NCBI GenBank assembly: GCA_009773055.1
Contig: WOUW01000013.1
Span: forward strand, 1-38,693
DNA: 38,693 bases
Source: Paracoccaceae bacterium
GTDB taxonomy: Bacteria > Pseudomonadota > Alphaproteobacteria > Rhodobacterales > Rhodobacteraceae
Direction: 5' to 3'
Both the position numbers and the translations under genes were made by a program. Below the pieces are notes generated by a model. That model was given only the letters and a program-made list of their open reading frames with translations, searched no databases and was not told where the DNA came from. Each line of letters starts with the position of its first letter. The first letter of the stretch is position 1. Of this stretch, positions 7,806 through 16,697 are shown in pieces.

Positions 7806-8450
7806 TCAACCGGGAAAGCGTGGCAGTCCCGCCGCCAGCGCCCGGTCCGTGTCATCCAGCGGCCCCGTTGCCCAGGGACGGAACCGCAGGCGGAAGGCCG
7901 TCAGCATCGCGTCAGGCGACGCCTCCGGGTAACCAAAGGCGCGCAGATCGGCGATGAAATCCCCCGGCTCGCCCGCCTTGGGCCAGATGGACAGGCCCTG
8001 CACCGCCAGACGGCGCCAGTCAAACCGCGCGCCGGGGTCGCCTTTGCGGTCCGGAGCCATGTCGCTGTGGCCGATCACCGCCACTGGACCAAGGCCGTGC
8101 CGGTCCAGAACACCCGTCAGAATGCGTTCCAGCGCCGCCATCTGCGCTTCGGCAAAGGGCTCGCGCCCGGTATTCGCCAACTCGATCCCGATGGACCGCG
8201 AGTTCACATCCCCTGCGCCACCCCATTCCCCAGCACCGGCGTGCCAGGCCCGTGCGGCCTCGTCCACGAGGGACAGGACCGTGCCATCGGCATCGATCAG
8301 GTAATGCGAGGAAACCTCGGCGTTAGGGTCGCACAGCCGCTCTAGCGCGTCGGCGCACGAGGGCATGGCGGTATAGTGGAGCACGACCAGTTCTACCCGG
8401 CCCCTGCCCCGCCGCTCGCCATAGTTCGGCGAGGGGTGGGTCAGTGTCAC
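7806..8450 (-). CDS. AmpD/AmiD-like N-acetylmuramoyl-L-alanine amidase
   Basis: This 214-aa zinc amidase of the amidase_2 family cuts the bond between N-acetylmuramic acid and L-alanine in peptidoglycan fragments. The visible zinc-site residues are the His of VVLHYTAM (near 25), the His of VIGHSDMAPDRKGDPG (near 125) and the Asp of that KGDPG loop. A catalytic Glu lies in SIGIELAN. No signal peptide is seen, so it probably acts in cytoplasmic cell-wall recycling. It starts with GTG at 8450, overlapping the upstream lipoprotein's TGA by 4 nt, which suggests translational coupling. Confidence 0.85.
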   Translation of the reverse strand: MTLTHPSPNYGERRGRGRVELVVLHYTAMPSCADALERLCDPNAEVSSHYLIDADGTVLSLVDEAARAWHAGAGEWGGAGDVNSRSIGIELANTGREPFAEAQMAALERILTGVLDRHGLGPVAVIGHSDMAPDRKGDPGARFDWRRLAVQGLSIWPKAGEPGDFIADLRAFGYPEASPDAMLTAFRLRFRPWATGPLDDTDRALAAGLPRFPG

Positions 8451-9184
8451 TGCAGCGCGGTACGGAACGGGCGCGGATCCCAGGCACAGGCAAAACCGTC
8501 CCCATCCGGATCAAGGCCCAGCCGGTCGCGATCCGGCCCGCCTTTGGACAGGAAGTCCTGCTGCGCCTGATCGGGCGAGGCATACTTGCCGCATGCCGCA
8601 TTCACGTCGCGGACACCCAGACCCGAGCGTTTGTACATCTGCACGCCCGGCGCATGTTTGGTGGCCAGGGCGAATTCCGCAAGGTTCGGCCCGGTGTCGC
8701 CCGGGCGCTGCGGCAGGTCCTTCGGCTGGACCACGACATATTCTGCCCGGTTCCGTGCGATCCGTTCCTTGTCGCTTTCGATGGTTTCGCGCGCTGAAAC
8801 CGCGCCGAAGTCCTGTTCGTCCGAGATGCCGGTGTGATTGGCAACCTCGCCCGATTCCTCTTTGATCCCGGCCGGGGCACCGCCACGTGGACGGGCAGAG
8901 CTGTCGGCCGGCAGCGGAGTGACCGTCGGGGTCGGCGACACGGTCGGAACTGCCACTCCTTGCGCCCGATCAATGGCAGCCGCAGCAGCAGCCGGATCAA
9001 ACGCTCCGCCGGGCGGAGGCACGGTCACCGGAGCCCCCGCGGGGGCAGGCGCTGCGCCACGGATATAGCTGTTGTAGTCCTGAAAGCCCACGCCAGCGCC
9101 ACTGTCCGGCGTCGTTGGCGTGCAGGCGGCCAGCACAAGTGCAGTCAGTGCAGCGCCAGCGGCGGGAAGGAAGGTACGGCTCAT
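8447..9184 (-). CDS. Pro/Ala-rich lipoprotein with excalibur-like C-terminal motif
   Basis: This is 245 aa from ATG 9184. The N-terminus carries a signal peptide with lipobox ALVLAAC (lipidated Cys near residue 20). The middle is a disordered Pro/Thr/Ala-rich tether. The last 60 residues contain DVNAACGKY and GLDPDGDGFACAWDP. The latter pattern of D-x-D-x-D-G with a following Cys resembles the excalibur calcium-binding motif of extracellular proteins. The paired cysteines may form a disulfide. The function is unknown. It is 4-nt-overlapped with the amidase gene, which suggests a cell-envelope role. Confidence 0.7.
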   Translation of the reverse strand: MSRTFLPAAGAALTALVLAACTPTTPDSGAGVGFQDYNSYIRGAAPAPAGAPVTVPPPGGAFDPAAAAAAIDRAQGVAVPTVSPTPTVTPLPADSSARPRGGAPAGIKEESGEVANHTGISDEQDFGAVSARETIESDKERIARNRAEYVVVQPKDLPQRPGDTGPNLAEFALATKHAPGVQMYKRSGLGVRDVNAACGKYASPDQAQQDFLSKGGPDRDRLGLDPDGDGFACAWDPRPFRTALQ

Positions 9185-9215
9185 CAGTGCCTCGATGCGT
9201 GCGTTTTGCGGGCCA

Positions 9216-10700
9216 TTACCACCATTTTTCCGCTTTGGCCACAAACCCGGCGCGGCTTTCCAACACATGTGCGTAATTCAGCAACGCATCTTCTTCCCAG
9301 GGTCGCCCGATCAGTTGCAACCCAAGGGGCAGCCCCTGGCCGTCAAGACCGACCGGGACCGAGATCCCAGGCAGCCCCGCCAGGTTCACCGTCACGGTAA
9401 ACACGTCGTTGAGATACATCTGCACGGGGTCGGCATCCGCCATTTCGCCCAGTCCAAACGCTGCCGACGGAGTCGCCGGGGTCAGGATCGCGTCCACCCC
9501 CTCCGCAAACACCACTTCGAAGTCCCGCTTGATCAGCGCCCGCACCTTCCGCGCGCGGTTGTAGTAGGCGTCGTAGAACCCCGCCGACAGCACATAGGTC
9601 CCGACCATGATCCGCCGCTGGACCTCGGGGCCAAAGCCCTCGGCCCGGGTCTTTTCGTACATTTCGGTGATGCCATCCCCCTGCGCCAGTTTCGCCCGGT
9701 GCCCGTAGCGCACCCCGTCATAGCGGGCGAGGTTCGACGACGCTTCGGCGGGCGCAATCACGTAGTAGGCGGGCAGAGCGTACTTCGTATGCGGCAGCGA
9801 GATGTCCCGCACCTCGGCACCCGCGTCGCGCAGCATCTCGATGCCCTGCGCCCACAGCGCCTCGATCTCCTCCGGCATCCCGTCCATCCGGTATTCCTTC
9901 GGAATGCCGATGATCTTGCCCCGGATGTCCCCGGTCAGCGCCGCCTCGAAATCCGGCACCGGAATGTCGGCGCTGGTCGAGTCCTTCGGGTCATGCCCGC
10001 ACATCACCTGCAGCATGATCGCCGCATCGCGCACCGATTTCGTCATCGGCCCCGCCTGATCCAGGCTGGAGGCAAACGCCACGATCCCCCAGCGCGAGAC
10101 CCGCCCATAGGTCGGCTTGATCCCCACGATCCCGGTGAACGCCGCAGGCTGCCGGATCGACCCGCCGGTATCTGTTCCCGTCGCCGCCAGACACAGGTCC
10201 GCCGCCACCGCGCTGGCCGACCCACCCGAGGACCCGCCCGGCGTCAGCTGCACGTTCGATCCCTTGCGCTGCCACGGGCTGACCGCATTGCCATAGCACG
10301 AAGTCTCGTTCGATGAGCCCATCGCGAACTCGTCCATGTTCAGCTTGCCCAGCATCACCGCGCCCGCCTCGAACAACTTCGAGGTGACCGTGGATTCATA
10401 CTCTGGTTTGAAGCCCTTCAGGATGTTGGACGCGGCTTGCGACGGCACGCCTTTGGTGCAAAACAGGTCCTTGATCCCCAAGGGAATCCCGCACATCGCC
10501 GGGGTCTCGCCGCCCTTCAGCCGCGCATCCGCCGCACGCGCCTGCTCCAGCGCGATCTCCGGAGTCTTGTGAACAAACGCGTTCAGACCGTCGCCCGCGT
10601 CGATGGCCGTCAGACAAGACATCGTCAGGTCGACCGCCGAAATCTCGCCTTTGCGCAGCGCATCCCGCGCCGCAGCGATGGTCCAGGTGTTCGCGCTCAT
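9216..10700 (-). CDS. gatA: Asp-tRNA(Asn)/Glu-tRNA(Gln) amidotransferase subunit A
   Basis: This 494-aa amidase-signature protein is the glutaminase subunit of GatCAB, which converts Glu-tRNA(Gln) and/or Asp-tRNA(Asn) to the amide forms. The Ser-cisSer-Lys triad is visible: Lys in [10 protein letters not shown] (near 78), the Gly/Ser-rich [16 protein letters not shown] (near 153-168) and the nucleophile Ser in [12 protein letters not shown] (near 177). The length is normal for the family. It overlaps gatC by 4 nt, giving a gatC-gatA operon. gatB is not in the window. Confidence 0.97.
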   Translation of the reverse strand: MSANTWTIAAARDALRKGEISAVDLTMSCLTAIDAGDGLNAFVHKTPEIALEQARAADARLKGGETPAMCGIPLGIKDLFCTKGVPSQAASNILKGFKPEYESTVTSKLFEAGAVMLGKLNMDEFAMGSSNETSCYGNAVSPWQRKGSNVQLTPGGSSGGSASAVAADLCLAATGTDTGGSIRQPAAFTGIVGIKPTYGRVSRWGIVAFASSLDQAGPMTKSVRDAAIMLQVMCGHDPKDSTSADIPVPDFEAALTGDIRGKIIGIPKEYRMDGMPEEIEALWAQGIEMLRDAGAEVRDISLPHTKYALPAYYVIAPAEASSNLARYDGVRYGHRAKLAQGDGITEMYEKTRAEGFGPEVQRRIMVGTYVLSAGFYDAYYNRARKVRALIKRDFEVVFAEGVDAILTPATPSAAFGLGEMADADPVQMYLNDVFTVTVNLAGLPGISVPVGLDGQGLPLGLQLIGRPWEEDALLNYAHVLESRAGFVAKAEKWW

Positions 10701-10984
10701 TCCACCACCTTCGGCACCGCAAAAAAGCCTTCCCGCGCATCCGGCGCGTTCTTCAGCACCTGGGCCTGGATGTTCCCATCCGTCACCACATCCGCCCGCC
10801 GTTTCAGCCGCATTGGCGTGACCGAGGTCATCGGCTCCACCCCCGTCACATCGACTTCGTTCAGCTCTTCCATGAAGCCAAGTATGCCGGAAAGCTGGTC
10901 CGCCAACCGGGGCAGGTCCGCTTCCTCGACCCGGATACGGGCCAGCTTTGCCACCTTGCGGGCAGTGTCGATGTCAATGGCCAT
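10697..10984 (-). CDS. gatC: Asp-tRNA(Asn)/Glu-tRNA(Gln) amidotransferase subunit C
   Basis: This 95-aa protein stabilises GatA and GatB. The family's N-terminal helix is [20 protein letters not shown], and the middle reads [20 protein letters not shown]. The C-terminal [20 protein letters not shown] is the belt that wraps the other subunits. It starts at ATG 10984, and its stop overlaps the gatA start by 4 nt. Confidence 0.95.
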   Translation of the reverse strand: MAIDIDTARKVAKLARIRVEEADLPRLADQLSGILGFMEELNEVDVTGVEPMTSVTPMRLKRRADVVTDGNIQAQVLKNAPDAREGFFAVPKVVE

Positions 10985-11150
10985 GGGGCTCTCCGATGGA
11001 TTTCGCCCCGTTTAGCCGCCCCCGCCCCGCCCCGCAAGCACTGCAAGCGCAGGGCCGCACAAGGCGGATTGCCGCCCATCGCAGCCAGGCGGATTGTCAC
11101 GGTTACAACCAGTCCCGAAGGTGCACGCCGCATAACGACAGGAGCCCCCC

Positions 11151-11846
11151 ATGCAGATCACCTGGTTCGGCCATTCCGGCTTTCGCATTCAAATCGAGGA
11201 AGCTGTGCTTCTGGTCGATCCCTGGCTGACCGGCAATCCTATGTTCCCCGCCGACCGCGAAGACGAGGCCGTGCAGGGCGCGACCCACATCCTTTTGACC
11301 CATGCCCACGGCGATCACGCTTCAGATGCCGCACGGCTGGCAAAAAAGCTGGGGATCAAGGTGCATTGCATCCATGAGCTTTCGGAGTGGATGACCGCCG
11401 AGGGGGCCGAAACGGTCGGCTTCGGCAAAGGCGGCACGCTGACGCTAACCGGGGCGAAGGTCACGATGGTCAACGCCGTCCATTCGGCCAGCATCGATTT
11501 TACCGGCAAGGGCCTCCAGCCCGCAGGGGACGCCGCCGGCTTCATGATCTCAGGCGAGGGCCACACGATCTATCTTTCAGGCGACACCGACATCATGGCC
11601 GACATGGCCTGGATGGCCGAGTTCCACCAACCCGACATCGGCATCCTGTCCTGTGGCGGGCACTATACGATGGACATGGAACGCGCCGCCTGGGCCGCCC
11701 GGAAATGGTTCAACTTCCGCTGGGTGATCCCCTGCCATTACCGGACCTTCGGCCTTCTGGCCCAGGATGCAAGCGTGTTGAAAGCGGGGCTGCCGCCGGG
11801 GATCGAGGTGATCGAGCCCGAGGTTCTGGAGCCGATCCGCATCTGA
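11151..11846 (+). CDS. UPF0173 metal-dependent hydrolase (metallo-beta-lactamase fold)
   Basis: This 231-aa protein is a stand-alone metallo-beta-lactamase-fold hydrolase. It opens with MQITWFGHSGFRIQ and carries the di-metal motif LLTHAHGDHASDA (H-x-H-x-D-H) near residue 52. Further ligands lie in VNAVHS, the Asp of YLSGDTDI and the His of VIPCHYRTFG. UPF0173 members are widespread and their substrate is not settled. It lies divergent from gatC and convergent with tadA; AGGAG lies about 6 nt before the ATG. Confidence 0.85.
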   Translation: MQITWFGHSGFRIQIEEAVLLVDPWLTGNPMFPADREDEAVQGATHILLTHAHGDHASDAARLAKKLGIKVHCIHELSEWMTAEGAETVGFGKGGTLTLTGAKVTMVNAVHSASIDFTGKGLQPAGDAAGFMISGEGHTIYLSGDTDIMADMAWMAEFHQPDIGILSCGGHYTMDMERAAWAARKWFNFRWVIPCHYRTFGLLAQDASVLKAGLPPGIEVIEPEVLEPIRI

Positions 11847-11890
11847 CAGCGACACGCGAGGCCCTTCTTTTAGAATAAATGAAATCAATG

Positions 11891-11922
11891 GCTTGACTGC
11901 GGGCATTTCCCTGCAGTCAAGC
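11891..11922. terminator. hairpin between convergent genes
   Basis: GCTTGACTGC and GCAGTCAAGC form a perfect 10-bp stem, extended by GGG/CCC with one bulge, around a CATTT loop. It sits between the 3' ends of the UPF0173 gene and tadA. It lacks a clear T-run, so it may be a weak terminator or an mRNA 3'-end structure. Confidence 0.5.
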
Positions 11923-11996
11923 ATGATCTCTTGCGCCTGCCCTGATCATCTTTGCCCGAGTGTCCCCGCGGGAGGCGGCATCCCGCCAGAACCGCG

Positions 11997-12383
11997 CTAT
12001 GCGCGCTTGTCCGCGAAGAATCCTTTCAAAAGCGCCTCCGCCTCGCCCGCTGCGATGCCATCGTAGATCTCTGGAACATGGTGGCACTGCGGGTGGGAGA
12101 ACACCTTCGCCCCGACAGAAACCCCACCCGATTTCGGGTCCGCCGCCCCGTAGTAAAGCCGCCCGATCCTGGCCGTCGAGATCGCCGCCGCGCACATCGG
12201 GCAGGGTTCAAGGGTCACATAAAGATCGCAGCCCGTCAGCCGTTCGGATGCCAGTGACCGGCAGGCCTCGCGGATCGCCAGCATCTCGGCGTGTGCGGTG
12301 GGGTCGGCCAGTTCCCGCGTCCGGTTCCCGGCACGGGCGACGGCATCCATGAACGACCGGAAGCCTTCGCGTTGCTCTTTCAT
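11997..12383 (-). CDS. tadA: tRNA-specific adenosine deaminase with an apparent internal deletion
   Basis: TadA deaminates A34 of tRNA-Arg(ACG) to inosine. The zinc motifs are present: TAHAEMLAIRE (ligand His and catalytic Glu) and the two Cys of LYVTLEPCPMCAAAIS. As read, the protein is 128 aa. The N-terminus passes straight from GFRSFMD to AVARAGNRTRELADPTAHAE. Relatives have about 25 more residues there, including the first strands with the conserved E-V-P-V-G-A-V segment. The reading frame is kept, so about 75 nt appear missing near 12340-12347. Because TadA is normally essential and this strand is core fold, either the sequence is faulty or another copy must exist. Confidence 0.85.
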   Translation of the reverse strand: MKEQREGFRSFMDAVARAGNRTRELADPTAHAEMLAIREACRSLASERLTGCDLYVTLEPCPMCAAAISTARIGRLYYGAADPKSGGVSVGAKVFSHPQCHHVPEIYDGIAAGEAEALLKGFFADKRA

Positions 12384-12437
12384 CCCGGCTTCAATATCCT
12401 TGCGCCCCCGGCCACCCTGGCCCGAAGGATGATGGCC

Positions 12438-13451
12438 ATGACCGGAAAAGAAAAGCCCAAAGCCCCCGAGAAGGCCGACACTCCGGAAGGTGAGCGGATC
12501 GCCAAGGTCCTGTCCCGCGCTGGCATCGCCTCGCGCCGCGAGGCGGAAAGGCTGATCGAACTGGGCGAGGTCAAGGTCAACGGCAAGACCATCACTTCCC
12601 CCGCCCTGAACGTGACCCCGAAGGACAAGATCACTGTCCGGGGCGAGCCGGTTGGCCAGCCGGAACCCCCGCGCTTGTGGCTTTACTACAAGCCTGAAGG
12701 TCTGGTGACCTCGGCGTCGGACGAAAAGGGCCGCGACACGGTTTTCGACCACCTTCCCGAAGACATGCCCCGGGTGATGTCGATCGGGCGGCTCGACCTC
12801 AATTCGGAAGGTCTGCTTTTGCTGACCAACGACGGCGAGCTGAAACGGAAGCTGGAATTGCCCTCGACCGGATGGCTGCGGAAATACCGGGTCCGCGTGA
12901 AGGGCAACCCGACCGAGCCGGAAATCGAACCCCTGAGGAAGGGGATCACCGTGGACGGCGACCGCTTTCAGCCGATGGAGGTCAAGATCGACCGGCATCA
13001 GGGCGCGAACGCCTGGCTGACCGTGGGCCTGCGCGAGGGCAAGAACCGCGAGATCCGCCGAGCGATGAACCACATCGGGCTGACGGTGAACCGGCTGATC
13101 CGCATATCTTACGGGCCGTTCCGGCTGAACGAGCTGCAACCTGGCGAGGTCGAGGAGCTGAAACCCCGCGTGCTGCGTGAACAACTGGGGCTGAGCGACC
13201 CGGACGAGCCCGCCAAACCCGTCCGCAAGCTTGCCCCCAAGCCCGGCAAGACGGGGACGCGGTCCACCGGTCCGAGCGAAGATCGGGCGAAGGCAGCAAA
13301 ACCAGCGCTGAAGCCCGGCGAGGGGTTGAAGCAACTGTCCGAGACCTGGCAGAAGGCCACGCGCCCCCCGGTCCGCAAGTCCGCCGAACGCCCTGCGGCT
13401 GGCCGTCCCGTCCGGCCCGGCCCGCGCCCCGGCGGGCCAAAGAAAGGCTAG
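12438..13451 (+). CDS. RluB/RsuA-family 23S rRNA pseudouridine synthase
   Basis: This is 337 aa from ATG 12438 (GAAGGA 8 nt upstream; ATGs at 12429 and 12432 are alternatives). An S4 RNA-binding domain (ERIAKVLSRAGIASRREAER) is followed by the synthase domain. Its catalytic Asp lies in MSIGRLDLNSEGLLLLTND, and further family motifs are WLRKYRVRVKG and LREGKNREIRR. RluB modifies position 2605 of E. coli 23S rRNA; RluB and RluE/RsuA are hard to separate by eye, though RluB is most likely. The last 110 residues are a basic Pro/Lys/Arg-rich disordered tail of a kind common in alphaproteobacterial members. It is divergent from tadA. Confidence 0.85.
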   Translation: MTGKEKPKAPEKADTPEGERIAKVLSRAGIASRREAERLIELGEVKVNGKTITSPALNVTPKDKITVRGEPVGQPEPPRLWLYYKPEGLVTSASDEKGRDTVFDHLPEDMPRVMSIGRLDLNSEGLLLLTNDGELKRKLELPSTGWLRKYRVRVKGNPTEPEIEPLRKGITVDGDRFQPMEVKIDRHQGANAWLTVGLREGKNREIRRAMNHIGLTVNRLIRISYGPFRLNELQPGEVEELKPRVLREQLGLSDPDEPAKPVRKLAPKPGKTGTRSTGPSEDRAKAAKPALKPGEGLKQLSETWQKATRPPVRKSAERPAAGRPVRPGPRPGGPKKG

Positions 13452-14416
13452 CCCCGGCTTTTCGCTTCCAGCGCTGACAGACTGTCGGGCAGGAAGCGTT
13501 CGGAAAAGCCGGCGATGAAGCACCAGACGATCAACTTGGCAAAGTTGGCCGATGGACCCTCATAGGGCATCCCGTCCCCGTTGTGCACGGTCCACAGGTC
13601 TCCGAAGCCGCCAGTTGCCCCATTTTCGGGGGCCGGAAACAGCTCTCCGCCGATGAGGTGACCCGAAATCACGAAATACAGGATCACCGAGGACAAACCC
13701 CCGACCAGAAGTCGCACCATCAGGAAATGCCAGGAATAGCCGTTTTCGAGGTCATCGACGCTGAGTTTTACCGCGGTGTTCTGGAAAGCGATCAACCGCG
13801 ACAGGTAGGCACCGAGAAAGCCGAAGAAGGTCGTCACGATCAGGTTGTATTTCACCAGGTCGGTAAAGGGCATCTTCTCGACCGCGACGGCAAACCAGCC
13901 GGTGCCAAGGACCAGAAATACGCCGACGATCACGCCCGTCAGACCGAAACCAAGGTAGGTCATCCGCTTGGCCACAAGGGCGCGCTCGGCCCGTTCTGAC
14001 CGCCGAGCGGCATAGCGGTTGTGGGTGTCGCGCAGGAGCTTGGCCAGAAGGGCCTGCTTGACCTCGTCCGACTGCGTGCCATCTCGCCGCTTGTTCAGAA
14101 TGCCAAAGGACGGCACCAGGATCTTTTCGGCGGTCAGGAAGGCACTGTCGAGCGCCACATCCAGATCGGGGCCAAGCTTCAACTGCACCAGAAGTATTTC
14201 GATCTCGTTCGGGATCTCCCAGTTGCGCCAGTTCTCGGGTGCGTCGGTGATCTTCTGGTCGAGGAGCGCCTCGATCCGAAGGTCCTTCTTGGCAGGATGC
14301 TGGACGAGGTGTCGATGATAGCTGGCCCGAAGGCCGGCCATATGCGCGGCCCAGGCGCGTTCTTCGCCGCGTCTGCCCATGCTGTCCGTGCTGGCGTTGC
14401 TGTCGGTGTCCTGCAT
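13448..14416 (-). CDS. uncharacterised four-helix membrane protein divergent from the TelA cluster
   Basis: I do not recognise a named family. The 322-aa protein has a hydrophilic, charged helical N-terminal half (1-150). Four hydrophobic segments follow, at about 153-178, 190-210, 230-254 and 292-310. The soluble part would lie in the cytoplasm under the positive-inside rule (Arg/Lys-rich THNRYAARRSERAERALVAK just before helix 1). No catalytic motif is visible. Its start faces the XpaC-TelA operon about 210 bp away. Its stop overlaps the pseudouridine synthase stop. Location suggests, but does not prove, a part in the same envelope function. Confidence 0.65.
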   Translation of the reverse strand: MQDTDSNASTDSMGRRGEERAWAAHMAGLRASYHRHLVQHPAKKDLRIEALLDQKITDAPENWRNWEIPNEIEILLVQLKLGPDLDVALDSAFLTAEKILVPSFGILNKRRDGTQSDEVKQALLAKLLRDTHNRYAARRSERAERALVAKRMTYLGFGLTGVIVGVFLVLGTGWFAVAVEKMPFTDLVKYNLIVTTFFGFLGAYLSRLIAFQNTAVKLSVDDLENGYSWHFLMVRLLVGGLSSVILYFVISGHLIGGELFPAPENGATGGFGDLWTVHNGDGMPYEGPSANFAKLIVWCFIAGFSERFLPDSLSALEAKSRG

Positions 14417-14628
14417 GGCTGTCCCTTTCGTAAAGGGTCACGTCATCAAAAAAGGCATTCCAATTTCTGAAGGCTGCGCTCTTTGCCGATTCCAAGCAAG
14501 TCGGGGGTCCATGACCCGAGTGTGCCCTGTGGGGGGAAGAATGCTGCCGATTCCCCCCCGGGGCCGCTGGCAAGGGGCACAGGCATCGGCTAAGGTCAGG
14601 CCGAGGTCGGAACGCAGGAGGTCGCGCC

Positions 14629-14712
14629 ATGTCGGGAACCGGACTAAGGAACCTGTCCCTGACCTTGCTCGTTGCCTTGGTGGCCTATGTGGCCTGGTCG
14701 GGGGGCGTCTGA
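14629..14712 (+). CDS. 27-aa single-pass membrane peptide, first gene of the XpaC-TelA operon
   Basis: ATG 14629 is preceded at 7 nt by GGAGG. It opens a 27-codon frame encoding MSGTGLRNLSL followed by TLLVALVAYVAWSGGV, a single hydrophobic helix after a short Arg-containing head. Its TGA (14710-14712) shares the A with the ATG of the XpaC-like gene (TGATG), the classic arrangement for translational coupling. The strong ribosome site, the start/stop overlap and the clean membrane-helix composition argue for a real gene. It could also act as a leader peptide controlling xpaC. I know of no named family. Confidence 0.65.
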   Translation: MSGTGLRNLSLTLLVALVAYVAWSGGV

Positions 14713-15575
14713 TGGCCGAACGGTTCGGCGGGAAATTCTCGCCACAAGGGTCGCGCACTGACGCGGGCGTCCCGGTCCTGACCGAGGCGAGGCCGAAGGG
14801 TCTTTGGCGCGCGAACCTGCTGTTTCTGACGGCTTTCCTGTTCTTGCTCCCGGCCTTCGGTGATGGCCCGCGCGAGATGCTCTTGGGCCTTGCTGCCGGG
14901 GGGCTGGTCATTTTGGCCGCCTGGCTGAGCCGCGAAGGCCTGCGGGCCGAAGCCGCCTATGACGCCCGCAAGCTGGCGCGCCGTCCAACTTTTCCGCGCA
15001 AGCTGGCCGGGGCAGTCCTGACGGGGGCTGCGCTGGCGCTGGGGGGCGTGATCGCCGACCAGGGGCTGGTCTATCCCGCCCTTTATGCGCTGGTCGGGGC
15101 GGGGCTGCATCTGGGGGCCTTCGGGCTGGACCCGATGGCGGACAAGGGCATGGAGGGGGTCGATGCTTTCCAGACCGGCCGGGTGGCCAACGCGGTCGAA
15201 GAAGGCGAGAAGTATCTGGCCGGAATGAAGGACGCGATCCTGCGCGCCCGCGACCGTGTGCTGGAGCGTCGTGTCGAACAGTTTTCCGCTGCGGCCCGGA
15301 CCCTGTTCCGTACGATCGAGGCCGATCCGGGCGATCTGACGGCGGCGCGAAAGTACATGTCGGTCTACCTGATGGGCGCGCGCGATGCGACGGTGAAGTT
15401 CGCCGACCACTATGCCCAGAACCGCGACACATCGGCCCGCGCCGACTATGAGGAACTCTTGACCGATCTTGAGACGACCTTTGCAGAAAAGACAAAGACC
15501 TTCCTTACCAACAGTCGCAGCGATCTGGACGTCGAAATCTCTGTCCTGCGCGACCGCCTGAAACTTGACCATTGA
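14712..15575 (+). CDS. XpaC-like protein (5-bromo-4-chloroindolyl phosphate hydrolysis family)
   Basis: This is 287 aa from ATG 14712. Two pairs of hydrophobic segments lie at about 35-75 and 95-140. A cytoplasmic helical domain follows, with VDAFQTGRVANAVEEGEKYL and RDRVLERRVEQFSAAARTLF, matching the XpaC/HrpA-like family found beside telA genes. The family name comes from a Bacillus phenotype; its biochemical role is unknown. It is translationally coupled to the upstream 27-aa peptide, and telA begins 18 nt downstream. Envelope stress or toxic-anion tolerance is inferred from the TelA partnership. Confidence 0.75.
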   Translation: MAERFGGKFSPQGSRTDAGVPVLTEARPKGLWRANLLFLTAFLFLLPAFGDGPREMLLGLAAGGLVILAAWLSREGLRAEAAYDARKLARRPTFPRKLAGAVLTGAALALGGVIADQGLVYPALYALVGAGLHLGAFGLDPMADKGMEGVDAFQTGRVANAVEEGEKYLAGMKDAILRARDRVLERRVEQFSAAARTLFRTIEADPGDLTAARKYMSVYLMGARDATVKFADHYAQNRDTSARADYEELLTDLETTFAEKTKTFLTNSRSDLDVEISVLRDRLKLDH

Positions 15576-15593
15576 ACCCCAACGGGAGTGACC

Positions 15594-16680
15594 ATGTCCG
15601 AGACCGTCCAAGCCAATGCCACAGCCCTACTGACCGAGGTCGAGAAGGTCACCGCCGTGATCCTGCCGGAACCGATGGCCGAGGTCGTGCCGCTTCGGGT
15701 CATCCGCCCAGGCCGAGCTGCAGGTAATCAGCCAGGAAATGCTGCAGGACGTAAAGAACAAGGACGTGGGGCCTGCGGGCGACAGCTTGCGCAAGATTGT
15801 CACCACGATCCGCGGGTTTGCCGCCGAAGAGCTGGACCTGCGCCGCGAGGCGAGCTGGTGGGAAAAGCTTCTGGGCCGCGCCGCGCCCTTTGCCGAATTC
15901 GTCGCGCAGTATGAGGACGTGCAGAGCCAGATCGACAAGGTCACAGGCGAGCTTCTGACCCATGAGCATACCTTGCTCAAGGATATCAAAAGCCTGGACG
16001 TGCTGTATGAAAAGACCCTGACCTTCTACAACGAACTGGCGCTTTACATCGCGGCGGGCGAAGCAAAGCTGACCGAGACCGACACTATGACCATTCCGGC
16101 CAAGGAAGCCGATGTCGCCAAGGCCCCCGAGGCCGATCAGGTGATCCGCGCGCAGGAATTGCGCGACCTTCGGGCCGCCCGCGATGACCTGGAACGCCGG
16201 ATCTATGATCTGCGGCTGACCCGGCAGGTGACAATGCAGTCCTTGCCTTCGATCCGGCTGGTGCAGGAAAACGACAAAAGCCTTGTGACCAAGATCAACT
16301 CGACCCTCGTGAACACCGTGCCGCTGTGGGAAACCCAACTGGCGCAGGCCGTGACGATTCAGCGGTCGAAGGAAGCCGCCGAAGCGGTGCGCGACGCCAG
16401 CGACCTGACGAACGAGCTTCTGAAGGCAAATGCCGAAAACCTGCAGTCGGCAAACAAGGTGGTCCGCGAGGAAATGGAGCGCGGGGTCTTCGACATCGAG
16501 ACGGTGAAGGCCGCCAACGCGACCCTGATCGCCACGATCAACGAAAGCCTGGCCATTGCCGACGAAGGCAAGGCCCGTCGCGCTACAGCCGAGGCGGAAC
16601 TCATCAAGATGGAGGCGGAACTGCGCGACACGCTGGCGGCTGCAAAGGCCCGCCAGGTGGCCCCAGCGGCCACGGCCTGA
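15594..16680 (+). pseudogene. telA: TelA-family toxic anion resistance protein, interrupted by a frameshifting gap
   Basis: The start is ATG 15594, with GGGAG upstream. The N-terminus MSETVQANATALLTEVEKVT runs in frame to VVPL at 15695 and then loses sense. From 15694 another frame reads FGSSAQAELQVISQEML and continues as typical TelA to ATA and TGA at 16680, with long coiled-coil helices and signatures such as DVKNKDVGPAGDSLRKIV and AELRDTLAAAKARQVAPA. Relatives have about 25-30 residues between these parts, usually with a DM-x-D-T type segment. So roughly 80 nt (not a multiple of three) look deleted. Intact TelA proteins are soluble and linked to tellurite, detergent and lantibiotic tolerance. 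Either the gene is broken or the assembly is. Confidence 0.85.
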
Positions 16681-16697
16681 GGCGGCGGCCGCGGGGC

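Noticed and set aside
12384-13523. N-terminal extension of tadA to 508 codons
   Set aside because: The extension is the antisense of the pseudouridine synthase gene, whose frame shows clear S4 and synthase motifs. The tadA start is at 12383 or inside a deleted part.
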